DNA of 21,304 bases. Origin: an uncultured Acinetobacter sp. Its GTDB lineage: Bacteria > Cyanobacteriota > Vampirovibrionia > Gastranaerophilales > Gastranaerophilaceae. The position numbers were made by a program, and so were the translations under genes. Of this stretch, positions 15,113 through 21,304 are shown piece after piece; positions within the stretch are counted from its first letter, which is position 1, and each line of letters starts with the position of its first letter. The notes under the pieces were generated by a model. That model saw only the letters and a program-made list of their open reading frames with translations. It did not search any database and was not told the DNA's origin. The stretch is taken from assembly GCA_946623365.1 (NCBI GenBank), contig CAMORE010000021.1, positions 1-21,304 of the forward strand. Direction: 5' to 3'.

Positions 15113-16012
15113 ATGAAAGATCAAGTTATCAGAATGAAAAAAGCAGCATCTACAAATCCTGCAAGAGAAGGTTTTGTTGCAATTACATCTTTATCGGAAG
15201 AATTTGGAGCTTATTTAAGAAAAGCTAACAACTTTGAGAACTTATCAGCGGAAGAAGAAAAAGAGATTGCAGTTCGTGCTAAACAAGGAGACAAAGAAGC
15301 TAAGAAAATATTAGTGCAATCAAATTTAAAATTAGTTTTGACTATTGCTAGAAAAGCAATCCATGTTTCAAAATTACCTATGGTTGATTTAATACAAGAA
15401 GGAAATTTAGGATTAATGGTTGCTGTAGAAAAATTTAATCCTGAATTAGGATATAGATTTTCAACTTATGCAACATGGTGGATAAAACAAGCTATGTTTA
15501 AAGCAATCTCAGAGCAAGGTCACTGTATGAAAATACCTGTATATGTACAAGAAACATTATCTAAATTTTCAAAAGTTAAAGCAGAAATGGAAAAAGCATA
15601 TAACACGACTGTAACAACAAAACAAGTTGCAGAAAAAATGAATATTGAACCTGATAAGATTGATTCATTCTTATCTGCATATACAAGCTCAGTATCAATC
15701 GAAGGCAGTTTTGACGGAAAAGACGGCAGTGAATTATCCGTTGCGGAAATAGTAGCAGATAATCAAGCAACTGTTGAAGAAAACATAGAATATGAAGAAC
15801 TAAAAAAAGATTTAAAACAAGTAATCTCTGTGTTAAAAGAACGAGAACAAACGGTTATTAAAATGAGATTCGGTTTAGAAAATTTTGCAAAGACAACACT
15901 GGAAGATATCGGAAAATTATTTGGTGTAACAAAAGAATGCATCAGACAAACTGAGGCAAGAGCATTAAATAAGCTTAGAACAAATTTGTCTTCTTCTTGT
16001 TATGCAAACTAA
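15113..16012 (+). CDS. RpoD-like group 2 (non-essential type) sigma-70 factor
   Basis: A 299-aa sigma factor, close to the primary sigma in regions 2-4 but without region 1.1. Region 1.2 starts near 28; region 2 spans about 68-135 (SNLKLVLTIARKA, MVDLIQEGNLGLMVAVEKF, YRFSTYATWWIKQAMFKAIS). Region 3 is about 139-220 (KIPVYVQETLSKF) and region 4 about 232-292 (LKEREQTVIKMRFGL, LEDIGKLFGVTKECIRQTEA). The tryptophan-rich 2.3 motif TYATWWIKQA marks it as RpoD-like; departures such as SEQGHCMKIPVY, where RpoD has an Arg-rich form, suggest an alternative factor. The start is 15113: GGAG lies 8 bases before it. The in-frame extension back to a TTG at 14954 is Pro-rich, runs through the C9 tract and has no Shine-Dalgarno. 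It is divergent from the FliA-type gene and close to a partner-switching module. Confidence 0.93.
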   Translation: MKDQVIRMKKAASTNPAREGFVAITSLSEEFGAYLRKANNFENLSAEEEKEIAVRAKQGDKEAKKILVQSNLKLVLTIARKAIHVSKLPMVDLIQEGNLGLMVAVEKFNPELGYRFSTYATWWIKQAMFKAISEQGHCMKIPVYVQETLSKFSKVKAEMEKAYNTTVTTKQVAEKMNIEPDKIDSFLSAYTSSVSIEGSFDGKDGSELSVAEIVADNQATVEENIEYEELKKDLKQVISVLKEREQTVIKMRFGLENFAKTTLEDIGKLFGVTKECIRQTEARALNKLRTNLSSSCYAN

Positions 16013-16044
16013 AAAATACAAACCCATACATACTACTAATCAAC

Positions 16045-16716
16045 TTATGGTAAAACCGGTATCGGAACGAGTCTTGAATAGAATTTATACTCATTAAAAT
16101 CTCGGGGTAATGGATTCCAATAACGATAAATGGTTTTACCTTCTTCTTTTAAATTTTTTACAAGAATGTCAGCATCTTTTATTGTTCCTGCAAGATAAGG
16201 ATAAACAAACGGCGCTGATTCTGAAGATATTGATAAAGAAAGCATATTTGAGTCTTTATACTTCTCGTATAACTCTAAAAAGTGATATTGTCTTTCAGAT
16301 TTTCCTAAGGTATTAATTTCATAATGTTTACTATTTATATCACTGAGATACAAGATAGAATCTTTAAACCCGAATTTATGTCCTGAATTAAAGCAGGCAA
16401 ACCCTTTTGGAGAATCATAGTAGGCGTGTGAATTATCTACAATAAGTTTTGGATACATTTTTACTAATTTTTCTACATTTAAAGTAAAAGTTCCAAAATA
16501 ATTAGGATACAAGACAAACTCCTCTTTTGAAAAAACTTTTGCGGGGAAAAAGTTATCGTCTATATGATAAAATTTTGGGATACATCCTTCCTGAAATAAA
16601 GTATGTCTGACTACATCGCAAAGGTAGTAAGGAATGTGCATTGTTTTAATATGATATTTCCGCACGAGATAACGAAGGGCATCTCTTCCTAAATCAAAAG
16701 TCAGCGTTTTATACAT
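16045..16716 (-). CDS. Compact DegT/DnrJ/EryC1-like PLP aminotransferase homologue
   Basis: A 223-aa protein that resembles the sugar-aminotransferase family of fold-type I PLP enzymes. Visible marks: LGRDALRYLVRKYHIKTM, HIPYYLCDVVRHTLFQEGC, VLYPNYFGTF, then LIVDNSHAYYDSP with D94, which would contact the PLP ring nitrogen. FNSGHKFGF follows with K114 as the candidate Schiff-base lysine, and the C-terminal phrase is YRYWNPLPRDFNEYKFYSRL. At 223 aa it is well short of the usual 350 or more, so it is a reduced form or has lost activity. The open frame extends upstream to 16881, but that part overlaps the STAS gene and its promoter. I start it at 16716, where TATACT lies about 10 bases upstream, implying a nearly leaderless transcript. 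The substrate is unknown. Confidence 0.7.
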   Translation of the reverse strand: MYKTLTFDLGRDALRYLVRKYHIKTMHIPYYLCDVVRHTLFQEGCIPKFYHIDDNFFPAKVFSKEEFVLYPNYFGTFTLNVEKLVKMYPKLIVDNSHAYYDSPKGFACFNSGHKFGFKDSILYLSDINSKHYEINTLGKSERQYHFLELYEKYKDSNMLSLSISSESAPFVYPYLAGTIKDADILVKNLKEEGKTIYRYWNPLPRDFNEYKFYSRLVPIPVLP

Positions 16717-16725
16717 AATAATTAA

Positions 16726-16731
16726 AGTATA
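16726..16731 (-). promoter_or_regulatory. -10 box of the DegT-like gene
   Basis: TATACT on the minus strand (16731-16726), 9 bases before the ATG at 16716. No matching -35 box is evident. The transcript would have almost no leader. Confidence 0.35.
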
Positions 16732-16775
16732 ACTGATAAACATTTTAAATTCATTAAAATTAATATAAATATATT

Positions 16776-16804
16776 TTGCACTTTTATTTTGAATATTGTA
16801 TAAT
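16776..16804 (+). promoter_or_regulatory. Promoter of the STAS/SpoIIE operon
   Basis: -35 TTGCAC (16776-16781), 17-bp spacer, -10 TATAAT (16799-16804), giving a leader of about 20 bases before the ATG at 16830. This is a good housekeeping sigma-70 match. Confidence 0.65.
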
Positions 16805-16829
16805 TCAGAAAGAAGAAGGGTGATAGAGT

Positions 16830-17129
16830 ATGGATATAATGTTAAAACAAATGGGTGAAAAAAGCTTGTATGTAAAGGCATCCGGAAAGCTTGATATAGA
16901 TACTTCAGCAGAATTCGGGATGAAGGTTAAAGATGCACTGGATGACATGAACGAGTTGATTCTTGATTTTAGTGAAATTACATATATTGCAAGTATCGGT
17001 TTAAGAATTTTACTTGAGCTTTATCAACAAATGAGCAAGCAGGGTTCTATAAAGTTAATAAATGTTCAAGAGCCTGTTTTAAATGTTCTTAAAATGACCG
17101 GATTTAATAAATTTTTGAGTATTTCATAA
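16830..17129 (+). CDS. STAS-domain anti-sigma factor antagonist (SpoIIAA/RsbV type)
   Basis: A 99-aa single-domain cytoplasmic protein. The hallmark is LDFSEITYIASIGLRILLEL (45-64), in which Ser55, two residues before the Gly, aligns with the serine phosphorylated in Bacillus RsbV and SpoIIAA. Unphosphorylated, such proteins bind the anti-sigma kinase and release the sigma factor; phosphorylated, they do not. The rest fits the fold (KASGKLDIDTSAEF, IKLINVQEPVLNVLKMTG). AAGGGTGAT precedes the ATG. Its stop shares a base with the next ATG (TAATG), so it is made together with the phosphatase/kinase-like protein, its likely partner. Confidence 0.93.
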   Translation: MDIMLKQMGEKSLYVKASGKLDIDTSAEFGMKVKDALDDMNELILDFSEITYIASIGLRILLELYQQMSKQGSIKLINVQEPVLNVLKMTGFNKFLSIS

Positions 17130-19420
17130 TGTCGTTTAATACTGTTAAGTCAAAAATTATTCTTACGTCAGCATTAATGCTTATTACTTTAAGTTTGTTA
17201 CTGAGCTTTTTTGCATACGTATATTTGCAAAACGGAAAAAGCTTAATACTGGAAGCTTTTTCTTATCACATTTCAAATTTTGCCGAAACGATTAATAAAG
17301 ATATAATACGCATAGAAAATAATGCTAAGGATCTTGCGCTGCAAGGAGAGATGTTTTATAAAATCGATAAAAACAGAAAGATGGCATTATTCACTACAAT
17401 AAATATTTTTAAAAATTATGAATACTCTTTGGGCGGAGGCATTTGGTTTGAACCGTATATTGTAGATAAAACCATGCGTCATTATTGTATATATGTTTAT
17501 CGGAATAAGAATAACGAAATAATTCCGGATAAAGAGTTTGAAACAGATGAGTACGATTACTTAAACAAAAGCTGGTACAAGGAAATCAGTTCAGAAGTTA
17601 CTAAAGAAAAAAATGTTGCCTGGTCATTACCTTATTTTGAAAAAGAGGGAAGCAATACTCTTATGGTAACAGCAGGTTCAGGAATATATGATAATGACAA
17701 AATCGTAGGGATTTCGACCGTAGATTGGGAAATAAATTCAATAATTAATTTGATTTCTAATATGAAGCCGACCCCTAACAGTTTTGTACTTTTTGGAGAC
17801 AAGGAACACGATTCTGTTATTGCTTCAACAGATCCGTATACAGACAATTCCGTTTTGCTCGGGAAGCCGCTTAGTACGCTATCATGGTACAACGATAATT
17901 TAAAAAATATTACGTATTTTGATTACCATAACAAAAAATTTATTCCGTATGTAAAAATTTTGGATAACGGAATGATTCTGGTAATATGCATTCCGAAAAA
18001 CGAATTGTTCCATTATCTTATAAAGCACGTTATTATTTTATTTGCAGTATTTATGTTTTTAAGCTTATTTATATCAATACTTCTATATATCGGCTTAAAA
18101 AAATATATAGATAAACCTATTAATCAACTGACAGATATTGCACACGAAATAGGAGAAGGGAATTTTAATACAGAGCTAAAGTTGGAAAATCCTTTAGAGT
18201 TTGCAAAACTTGCAGAGACTTTCAATAATATGGCAAAAGATATTAGAAGTATTACACAAGAACGTCAAAGGATTGAGTCAGAACTGACATTAGCAAAATC
18301 TATTCAAGCATCGAGTCTACCGAATGTTTTCCCTCCATATCCTGAGAACAATGAATTTGATATATTTGCAGGAATGGAACCTGCAAAAGAAGTCGGCGGA
18401 GATTTTTATGATTTTTATTTTATAGATAAAAATCATTTTATGTTTTTAATAGCTGATGTTTCCGGAAAAGGTGTTCCGGCAGCTTTATTTATGATGACAA
18501 CAAAAACTCTTATCAATTATATTGCTCAATCAGGATTACCGCCGCAAGAAATGATTGAAACAATAAACAGAAAAATATATGAAAACAATAAACATGGCTT
18601 TTTTATAACATTACTTGCAGGAATAATTGATGTTACGACAGGAGAGCTGAATCTTATAAACTGTGGTCACAATCCTCCGTTAATCAAACAGAACAGCGGT
18701 AATTTTAAATATCTTGAACTCGATTCAAACATTGTTCTGGGTGCTTTTGAGCAATCCGAATTTAAAGTTTTTAATACGCATTTGAATGCAGGTGATGAGA
18801 TATTTATTTATACCGACGGTATAACAGAAGCAATAAATCATTCTGACGAACAATACGGAGAAGAAAATCTTATACAAACAATAAACGAAAATAATTCCGA
18901 TGACATAAAAAATATCCTTAATAATGTAAGAAAGGATGTTAAAGATTTTGCTCAAGGAACGGCACAAAGTGATGACATGACAATGTTAATTTTTAAATAT
19001 AACGGAACAAAAGTTTCGGAGGAAATATATAATGGTACGGCAAGCAAAGAAAATTACAAAGATTTTCTATTGTGGTTCGAAAAAATTTGTGTAAATTGGC
19101 ATTTAAATCAAGATATAATAAGCAAACTGCACTTGATTTCAGAAGAATTATATACAAATATTTTTTCATATGCTTATCCGAATAATGAAGGTTATATAAA
19201 AGTATTATTACAAAAAAGAAATAAAGAATTAATTTGTACTATTGCAGACAAAGGGATTCCTTACAATCCATTAGAAAAACCCGATCCGGATGTAACATTA
19301 CCTCCTGAAAGTCGTGAACAAGGTGGATTAGGAATTTTTATTGTAAAAAATACTGTCGATGATATTAGTTATGAATATAAAGACGGACAAAATATCCTTA
19401 CAATGAAAATTCTATTATAA
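17129..19420 (+). CDS. Membrane sensor with Cache, HAMP, SpoIIE phosphatase and HATPase domains
   Basis: A 763-aa RsbU/RsbW-like signalling protein. TM1 is 9-33. An extracytoplasmic Cache sensor spans 34-290 (SWYKEIS, WSLPYF, VGISTVDWEI), TM2 about 297-322 and HAMP 325-372. The PP2C-type SpoIIE domain is about 385-625: GGDFYD (423-428), ADVSGKGVPAALFM (442-455), CGHNPP (512-517), YTDGITEA (561-568) and DDMTML (615-620), with metal-binding Asp residues intact. The C-terminal GHKL ATPase is about 640-763: EELYTNIFSYAY (672-683), ADKGIPYNP (706-714) and GGLGIFIVK (732-740), like the anti-sigma kinases RsbW and SpoIIAB. By family knowledge the phosphatase activates the coupled STAS protein, and the ATPase domain may phosphorylate it or bind a sigma factor. 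An extracellular ligand, possibly a small metabolite, is the likely input. Confidence 0.93.
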   Translation: MSFNTVKSKIILTSALMLITLSLLLSFFAYVYLQNGKSLILEAFSYHISNFAETINKDIIRIENNAKDLALQGEMFYKIDKNRKMALFTTINIFKNYEYSLGGGIWFEPYIVDKTMRHYCIYVYRNKNNEIIPDKEFETDEYDYLNKSWYKEISSEVTKEKNVAWSLPYFEKEGSNTLMVTAGSGIYDNDKIVGISTVDWEINSIINLISNMKPTPNSFVLFGDKEHDSVIASTDPYTDNSVLLGKPLSTLSWYNDNLKNITYFDYHNKKFIPYVKILDNGMILVICIPKNELFHYLIKHVIILFAVFMFLSLFISILLYIGLKKYIDKPINQLTDIAHEIGEGNFNTELKLENPLEFAKLAETFNNMAKDIRSITQERQRIESELTLAKSIQASSLPNVFPPYPENNEFDIFAGMEPAKEVGGDFYDFYFIDKNHFMFLIADVSGKGVPAALFMMTTKTLINYIAQSGLPPQEMIETINRKIYENNKHGFFITLLAGIIDVTTGELNLINCGHNPPLIKQNSGNFKYLELDSNIVLGAFEQSEFKVFNTHLNAGDEIFIYTDGITEAINHSDEQYGEENLIQTINENNSDDIKNILNNVRKDVKDFAQGTAQSDDMTMLIFKYNGTKVSEEIYNGTASKENYKDFLLWFEKICVNWHLNQDIISKLHLISEELYTNIFSYAYPNNEGYIKVLLQKRNKELICTIADKGIPYNPLEKPDPDVTLPPESREQGGLGIFIVKNTVDDISYEYKDGQNILTMKILL

Positions 19421-19442
19421 AGTGACATTTTATATAAAATTA

Positions 19443-19471
19443 TTGTACAATATACCTGTAAATTATTTAAT
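19443..19471 (+). promoter_or_regulatory. Candidate pdxA promoter
   Basis: -35 TTGTAC (19443-19448), 17-bp spacer, -10 TTTAAT (19466-19471), starting transcription near 19478. Just upstream is a perfect 14-bp AT-only palindrome, ATTTTATATAAAAT (19427-19440). That is too AT-rich to be a convincing terminator for the operon before it. Confidence 0.4.
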
Positions 19472-19495
19472 TTGTGAGATTTCAAGAGGTTTTAT

Positions 19496-20431
19496 ATGAA
19501 AAATTATTCGAATAAAATCGCAATAACAACCGGTGATCCAAACGGAATTGGGGCGGAAATTACAATAAAAGCACTTAATACACTCAATATTCCATCCGGA
19601 GATATTGTTATTATTTCTAATTCCAAAGTTTTAAACACATATGGACATATACAAAACAATTATGAAATAGTAGAAGTGGATTACAAATCTAAAGTTCGCC
19701 CCGGAGAGATTTCTGCTGAAGCAGGCGATTTTTCTTTCAGACTACTTGAAAAAGCTTGTGAGATAATGCCGAAATATATTGTTACAGCACCAACTTCAAA
19801 AGAAGCAATGAATCTTGGGGGACATAAATTCAGCGGACAAACCGAGGTTCTGGAAAAATTTCTTGCACATGACGGACAAAAAGCCGAAATGCTTTTTGTT
19901 TCAAAAGATTTCAGAGTTCTTCTGCTAACACGTCATTTGCCTCTAAAGGATGTAAGTAAAAAATTAACAAAAGAACTGATTATAGCAAAAGTTGAACGAT
20001 TAAGACACTATTTTCAAAACAAACTTTATATTAATAAACCCTCTTTTGCTTTGTGTGCTTTAAATCCTCACGCAGGAGAAAACGGATTATTAGGCGATGA
20101 AGAAGAAACTACAATGCTGCCTGCTGTAGAAGCAATCAGAAACAGAGGTATAAATATAACAAATCCTCTTCCTGCTGATACTTTATTTATTAACGGAGTA
20201 CAAGATTACTTAAACGGACAAAAGCTTCCTTATGACTGTTATATTTCTTGTTACCACGATCAGGGGTTAATCCCTATCAAGGCTGTTGCATCAGAAAAAA
20301 CCGTTAATATGACTATCGGACTTGATATAATAAGGACTTCACCAAGCCATGGTACGGCTTTTGATATAGCAGGAAAAAATGTTGCAAATCCTGAATCTAT
20401 GATTGAAGCAATCAAATATTGTTTGTATTAG
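19496..20431 (+). CDS. pdxA: 4-hydroxythreonine-4-phosphate dehydrogenase
   Basis: Oxidises 4-phosphohydroxy-L-threonine with NAD+ in the DXP-dependent route to pyridoxal 5'-phosphate; it is a cytoplasmic, metal-dependent dimer. The family motifs are all present: ITTGDPNGIGAEI (10-22), TAPTSKEAMNLGGHKFSGQT (97-116), LTRHLPL, LCALNPHAGENGLLGDEE, NPLPADTLF, CYHDQGLIPIKAV and TSPSHGTAFDIAGK. The metal-binding histidines are H147, H192 and H254 (E. coli H166, H211, H266). At 311 aa it is slightly shorter than the E. coli enzyme but complete. AAGAGG lies 6 bases before the ATG. The HEAT-repeat gene follows after 15 bases and is probably cotranscribed. pdxJ is not in the window. Confidence 0.96.
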   Translation: MKNYSNKIAITTGDPNGIGAEITIKALNTLNIPSGDIVIISNSKVLNTYGHIQNNYEIVEVDYKSKVRPGEISAEAGDFSFRLLEKACEIMPKYIVTAPTSKEAMNLGGHKFSGQTEVLEKFLAHDGQKAEMLFVSKDFRVLLLTRHLPLKDVSKKLTKELIIAKVERLRHYFQNKLYINKPSFALCALNPHAGENGLLGDEEETTMLPAVEAIRNRGINITNPLPADTLFINGVQDYLNGQKLPYDCYISCYHDQGLIPIKAVASEKTVNMTIGLDIIRTSPSHGTAFDIAGKNVANPESMIEAIKYCLY

Positions 20432-20446
20432 AAGTGAAAGAAAATT

Positions 20447-21133
20447 ATGCAAAAAATTACAATAAAAAAGAAAATAATAAAAAATAATGACAGTGAACAA
20501 GCTTTATATTATGTTAGAGCTTTATCTCTTAAGAATAGCGATAATAAAGTAAAACTCCTTGTTCCTCATCCAAACGGAAATGACGTGATGGAATTTTCTA
20601 CTCTTGCAGAAGCCGCTGCTGCAATCAGAAAAGCAGGTTTTGAATATAATTTACCTGAAGGTGAAACAGTTGAAGAGGATAATGTTAATAAAGAGATTGA
20701 GCAACCTCAAAAAAGCGATTTAGAAAAATTGTTATTTAACAAATTTAAATCAGAAACAAAAAATATGAATCCGTCAATTGTTGCAGCATCTGTTACAGCA
20801 CTTTCATATTTAAACACAAATGACTCTATTGATATATTTATAGAAAAACTTGGTGAAGAAAATGAAAAAATAAGGAATTCTGCAATAGAGGCTCTTACTA
20901 ATTATCAAGGCTCTGTTATAGATAAACTTATTGATTCTTTAACAAATCCTAATTGGATAACAAGAAACTCCGTTATTTCTTGTCTTGTGAAAATAAGTGA
21001 GTTTACTGATGTTGAACCTGAAAAAATATTGGTTCCTTTAATAAACCGCATTGAAGATGAAAACCCAATAGTTCAAGCAAATGCAATTCTTGCATCCGGT
21101 AAAATATACAATAATTTAATTAAAAGGCAATAA
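20447..21133 (+). CDS. HEAT-repeat protein of unknown function
   Basis: A 228-aa soluble protein. Residues 1-70 form a small separate domain (YYVRALSLKNSDNKVKLLVP, TLAEAAAAIRKAGFEYNLPE) with a beta-then-helix look. Residues 72-92 are an acidic linker. Residues 95-225 are helical HEAT-like repeats of about 30-35 residues (MNPSIVAASVTALSYLN, EKIRNSAIEALTNYQG, PNWITRNSVISCLVKI, ENPIVQANAILASGKI), which usually serve as protein-binding scaffolds. Cyanobacterial genomes use such folds in many roles, including bilin lyases, but no catalytic residue points to one here. It starts 15 bases after pdxA with only a weak Shine-Dalgarno (GAAGTGAAAG), so it is probably in the same transcript. The partner is unknown. 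Confidence 0.85.
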   Translation: MQKITIKKKIIKNNDSEQALYYVRALSLKNSDNKVKLLVPHPNGNDVMEFSTLAEAAAAIRKAGFEYNLPEGETVEEDNVNKEIEQPQKSDLEKLLFNKFKSETKNMNPSIVAASVTALSYLNTNDSIDIFIEKLGEENEKIRNSAIEALTNYQGSVIDKLIDSLTNPNWITRNSVISCLVKISEFTDVEPEKILVPLINRIEDENPIVQANAILASGKIYNNLIKRQ

Positions 21134-21160
21134 TTAAATAAGACCTAACAGCCTGCTGCC

Positions 21161-21218
21161 CTTTAATAATCTTCTGCAATATTAAAGAACAGGGGAATTT
21201 TATTCATATTCCCCTGTT
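21161..21218 (-). terminator. Hairpin terminator between convergent genes
   Basis: A perfect 11-bp inverted repeat: AACAGGGGAAT (21188-21198) and ATTCCCCTGTT (21208-21218), loop 9. On the minus strand it is followed by TTCTTTAATATT, so it best terminates the minus-strand gene ending at 21228. A second AT-rich dyad, CTTTAATA-N11-TATTAAAG (21161-21187), abuts it. Confidence 0.65.
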
Positions 21219-21227
21219 GCAAAAATT

Positions 21228-21304
21228 CTAAATTCTGTTTTCCCAAACTCCGCCATGTCTGTCAACGACAGCATCATAGCAAGACCAGATTCTGAAAATT
21301 CCTG
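21228..21304 (-). CDS. 3' end of an unidentified gene, cut by the window edge
   Basis: Reading in from the right edge on the minus strand, one frame gives 24 residues (FRIWSCYDAVVDRHGGVWEN, then RI) ending in TAG, and the terminator hairpin begins 9 bases later. A second frame is also open but ends inside the hairpin loop, so I prefer this one. The fragment is too short to assign a family. Confidence 0.4.
   Translation of the reverse strand, partial: GIFRIWSCYDAVVDRHGGVWENRI

Noticed and set aside
16717..16881. 55-residue N-terminal extension of the DegT-like protein
   Set aside because: It would overlap the STAS gene start and the promoters of both genes, and its sequence does not fit the family.
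21200..21304. Alternative minus-strand frame at the right edge
   Set aside because: It is open for 34 codons, but its stop lies in the loop of the terminator hairpin; the frame ending at 21228 fits the terminator better.

Overview
The window is AT-rich, densely coded bacterial chromosome that uses the standard genetic code. No tRNA, rRNA, CRISPR array or transposase was seen. Several traits fit a gut lineage of non-photosynthetic Cyanobacteria (Vampirovibrionia / Gastranaerophilales-like). pheT stands without pheS, as in cyanobacteria; a group-2-type sigma-70 sits beside a FliA-type sigma; and the unknown proteins near 2.4-6.4 kb begin MG-x-x-x-S-x-x-R, a pattern I associate loosely with uncultured gut lineages. 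The taxonomic call is inference, not something the sequence proves.

Layout. (1) 1-2.0 kb, minus strand: an AHL-lactonase-like metallo-hydrolase and a membrane-anchored MTA/SAH nucleosidase, each with its own promoter. (2) 2.0-6.5 kb, plus strand: an uncharacterised five-gene cluster that ends at a strong terminator. It holds a 582-aa helical protein, a Gly-rich 287-aa protein with a hydrophobic core, and three small proteins. The first and last products share their N- and C-terminal sequences. Four of its gaps, before the first gene and between later genes, carry an unusual element: GTGA motifs spaced exactly 8 bp apart on the left, and TCAC motifs spaced exactly 8 bp apart on the right. This is the most novel part of the window. 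(3) 6.5-13.3 kb, minus strand: comEC, a MATE transporter, pheT and a small unknown gene. (4) 13.4-13.9 kb, plus strand: panD with a translationally coupled 46-codon ORF.

(5) 13.9-19.4 kb, regulatory: a FliA/WhiG-type sigma gene and an RpoD-like sigma gene are divergent. The RpoD-like gene has an untranslated leader with ATTTACC repeats and a C9 tract. After a compact DegT-like gene comes a STAS anti-sigma antagonist, coupled by TAATG to a sensor protein (Cache-HAMP-SpoIIE phosphatase-HATPase). That pair forms a partner-switching module that may control one of the sigma factors. (6) 19.4-21.3 kb: pdxA (vitamin B6), a HEAT-repeat protein, then a terminator and the 3' end of a minus-strand gene cut by the window edge.

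Five starts were moved downstream of the longest open frame on the basis of Shine-Dalgarno or promoter position: the lactonase-like gene (931), the small gene after pheT (6903), pheT (9438), the RpoD-like sigma (15113) and the DegT-like gene (16716). All similarity statements come from reading motifs, not from database searches.
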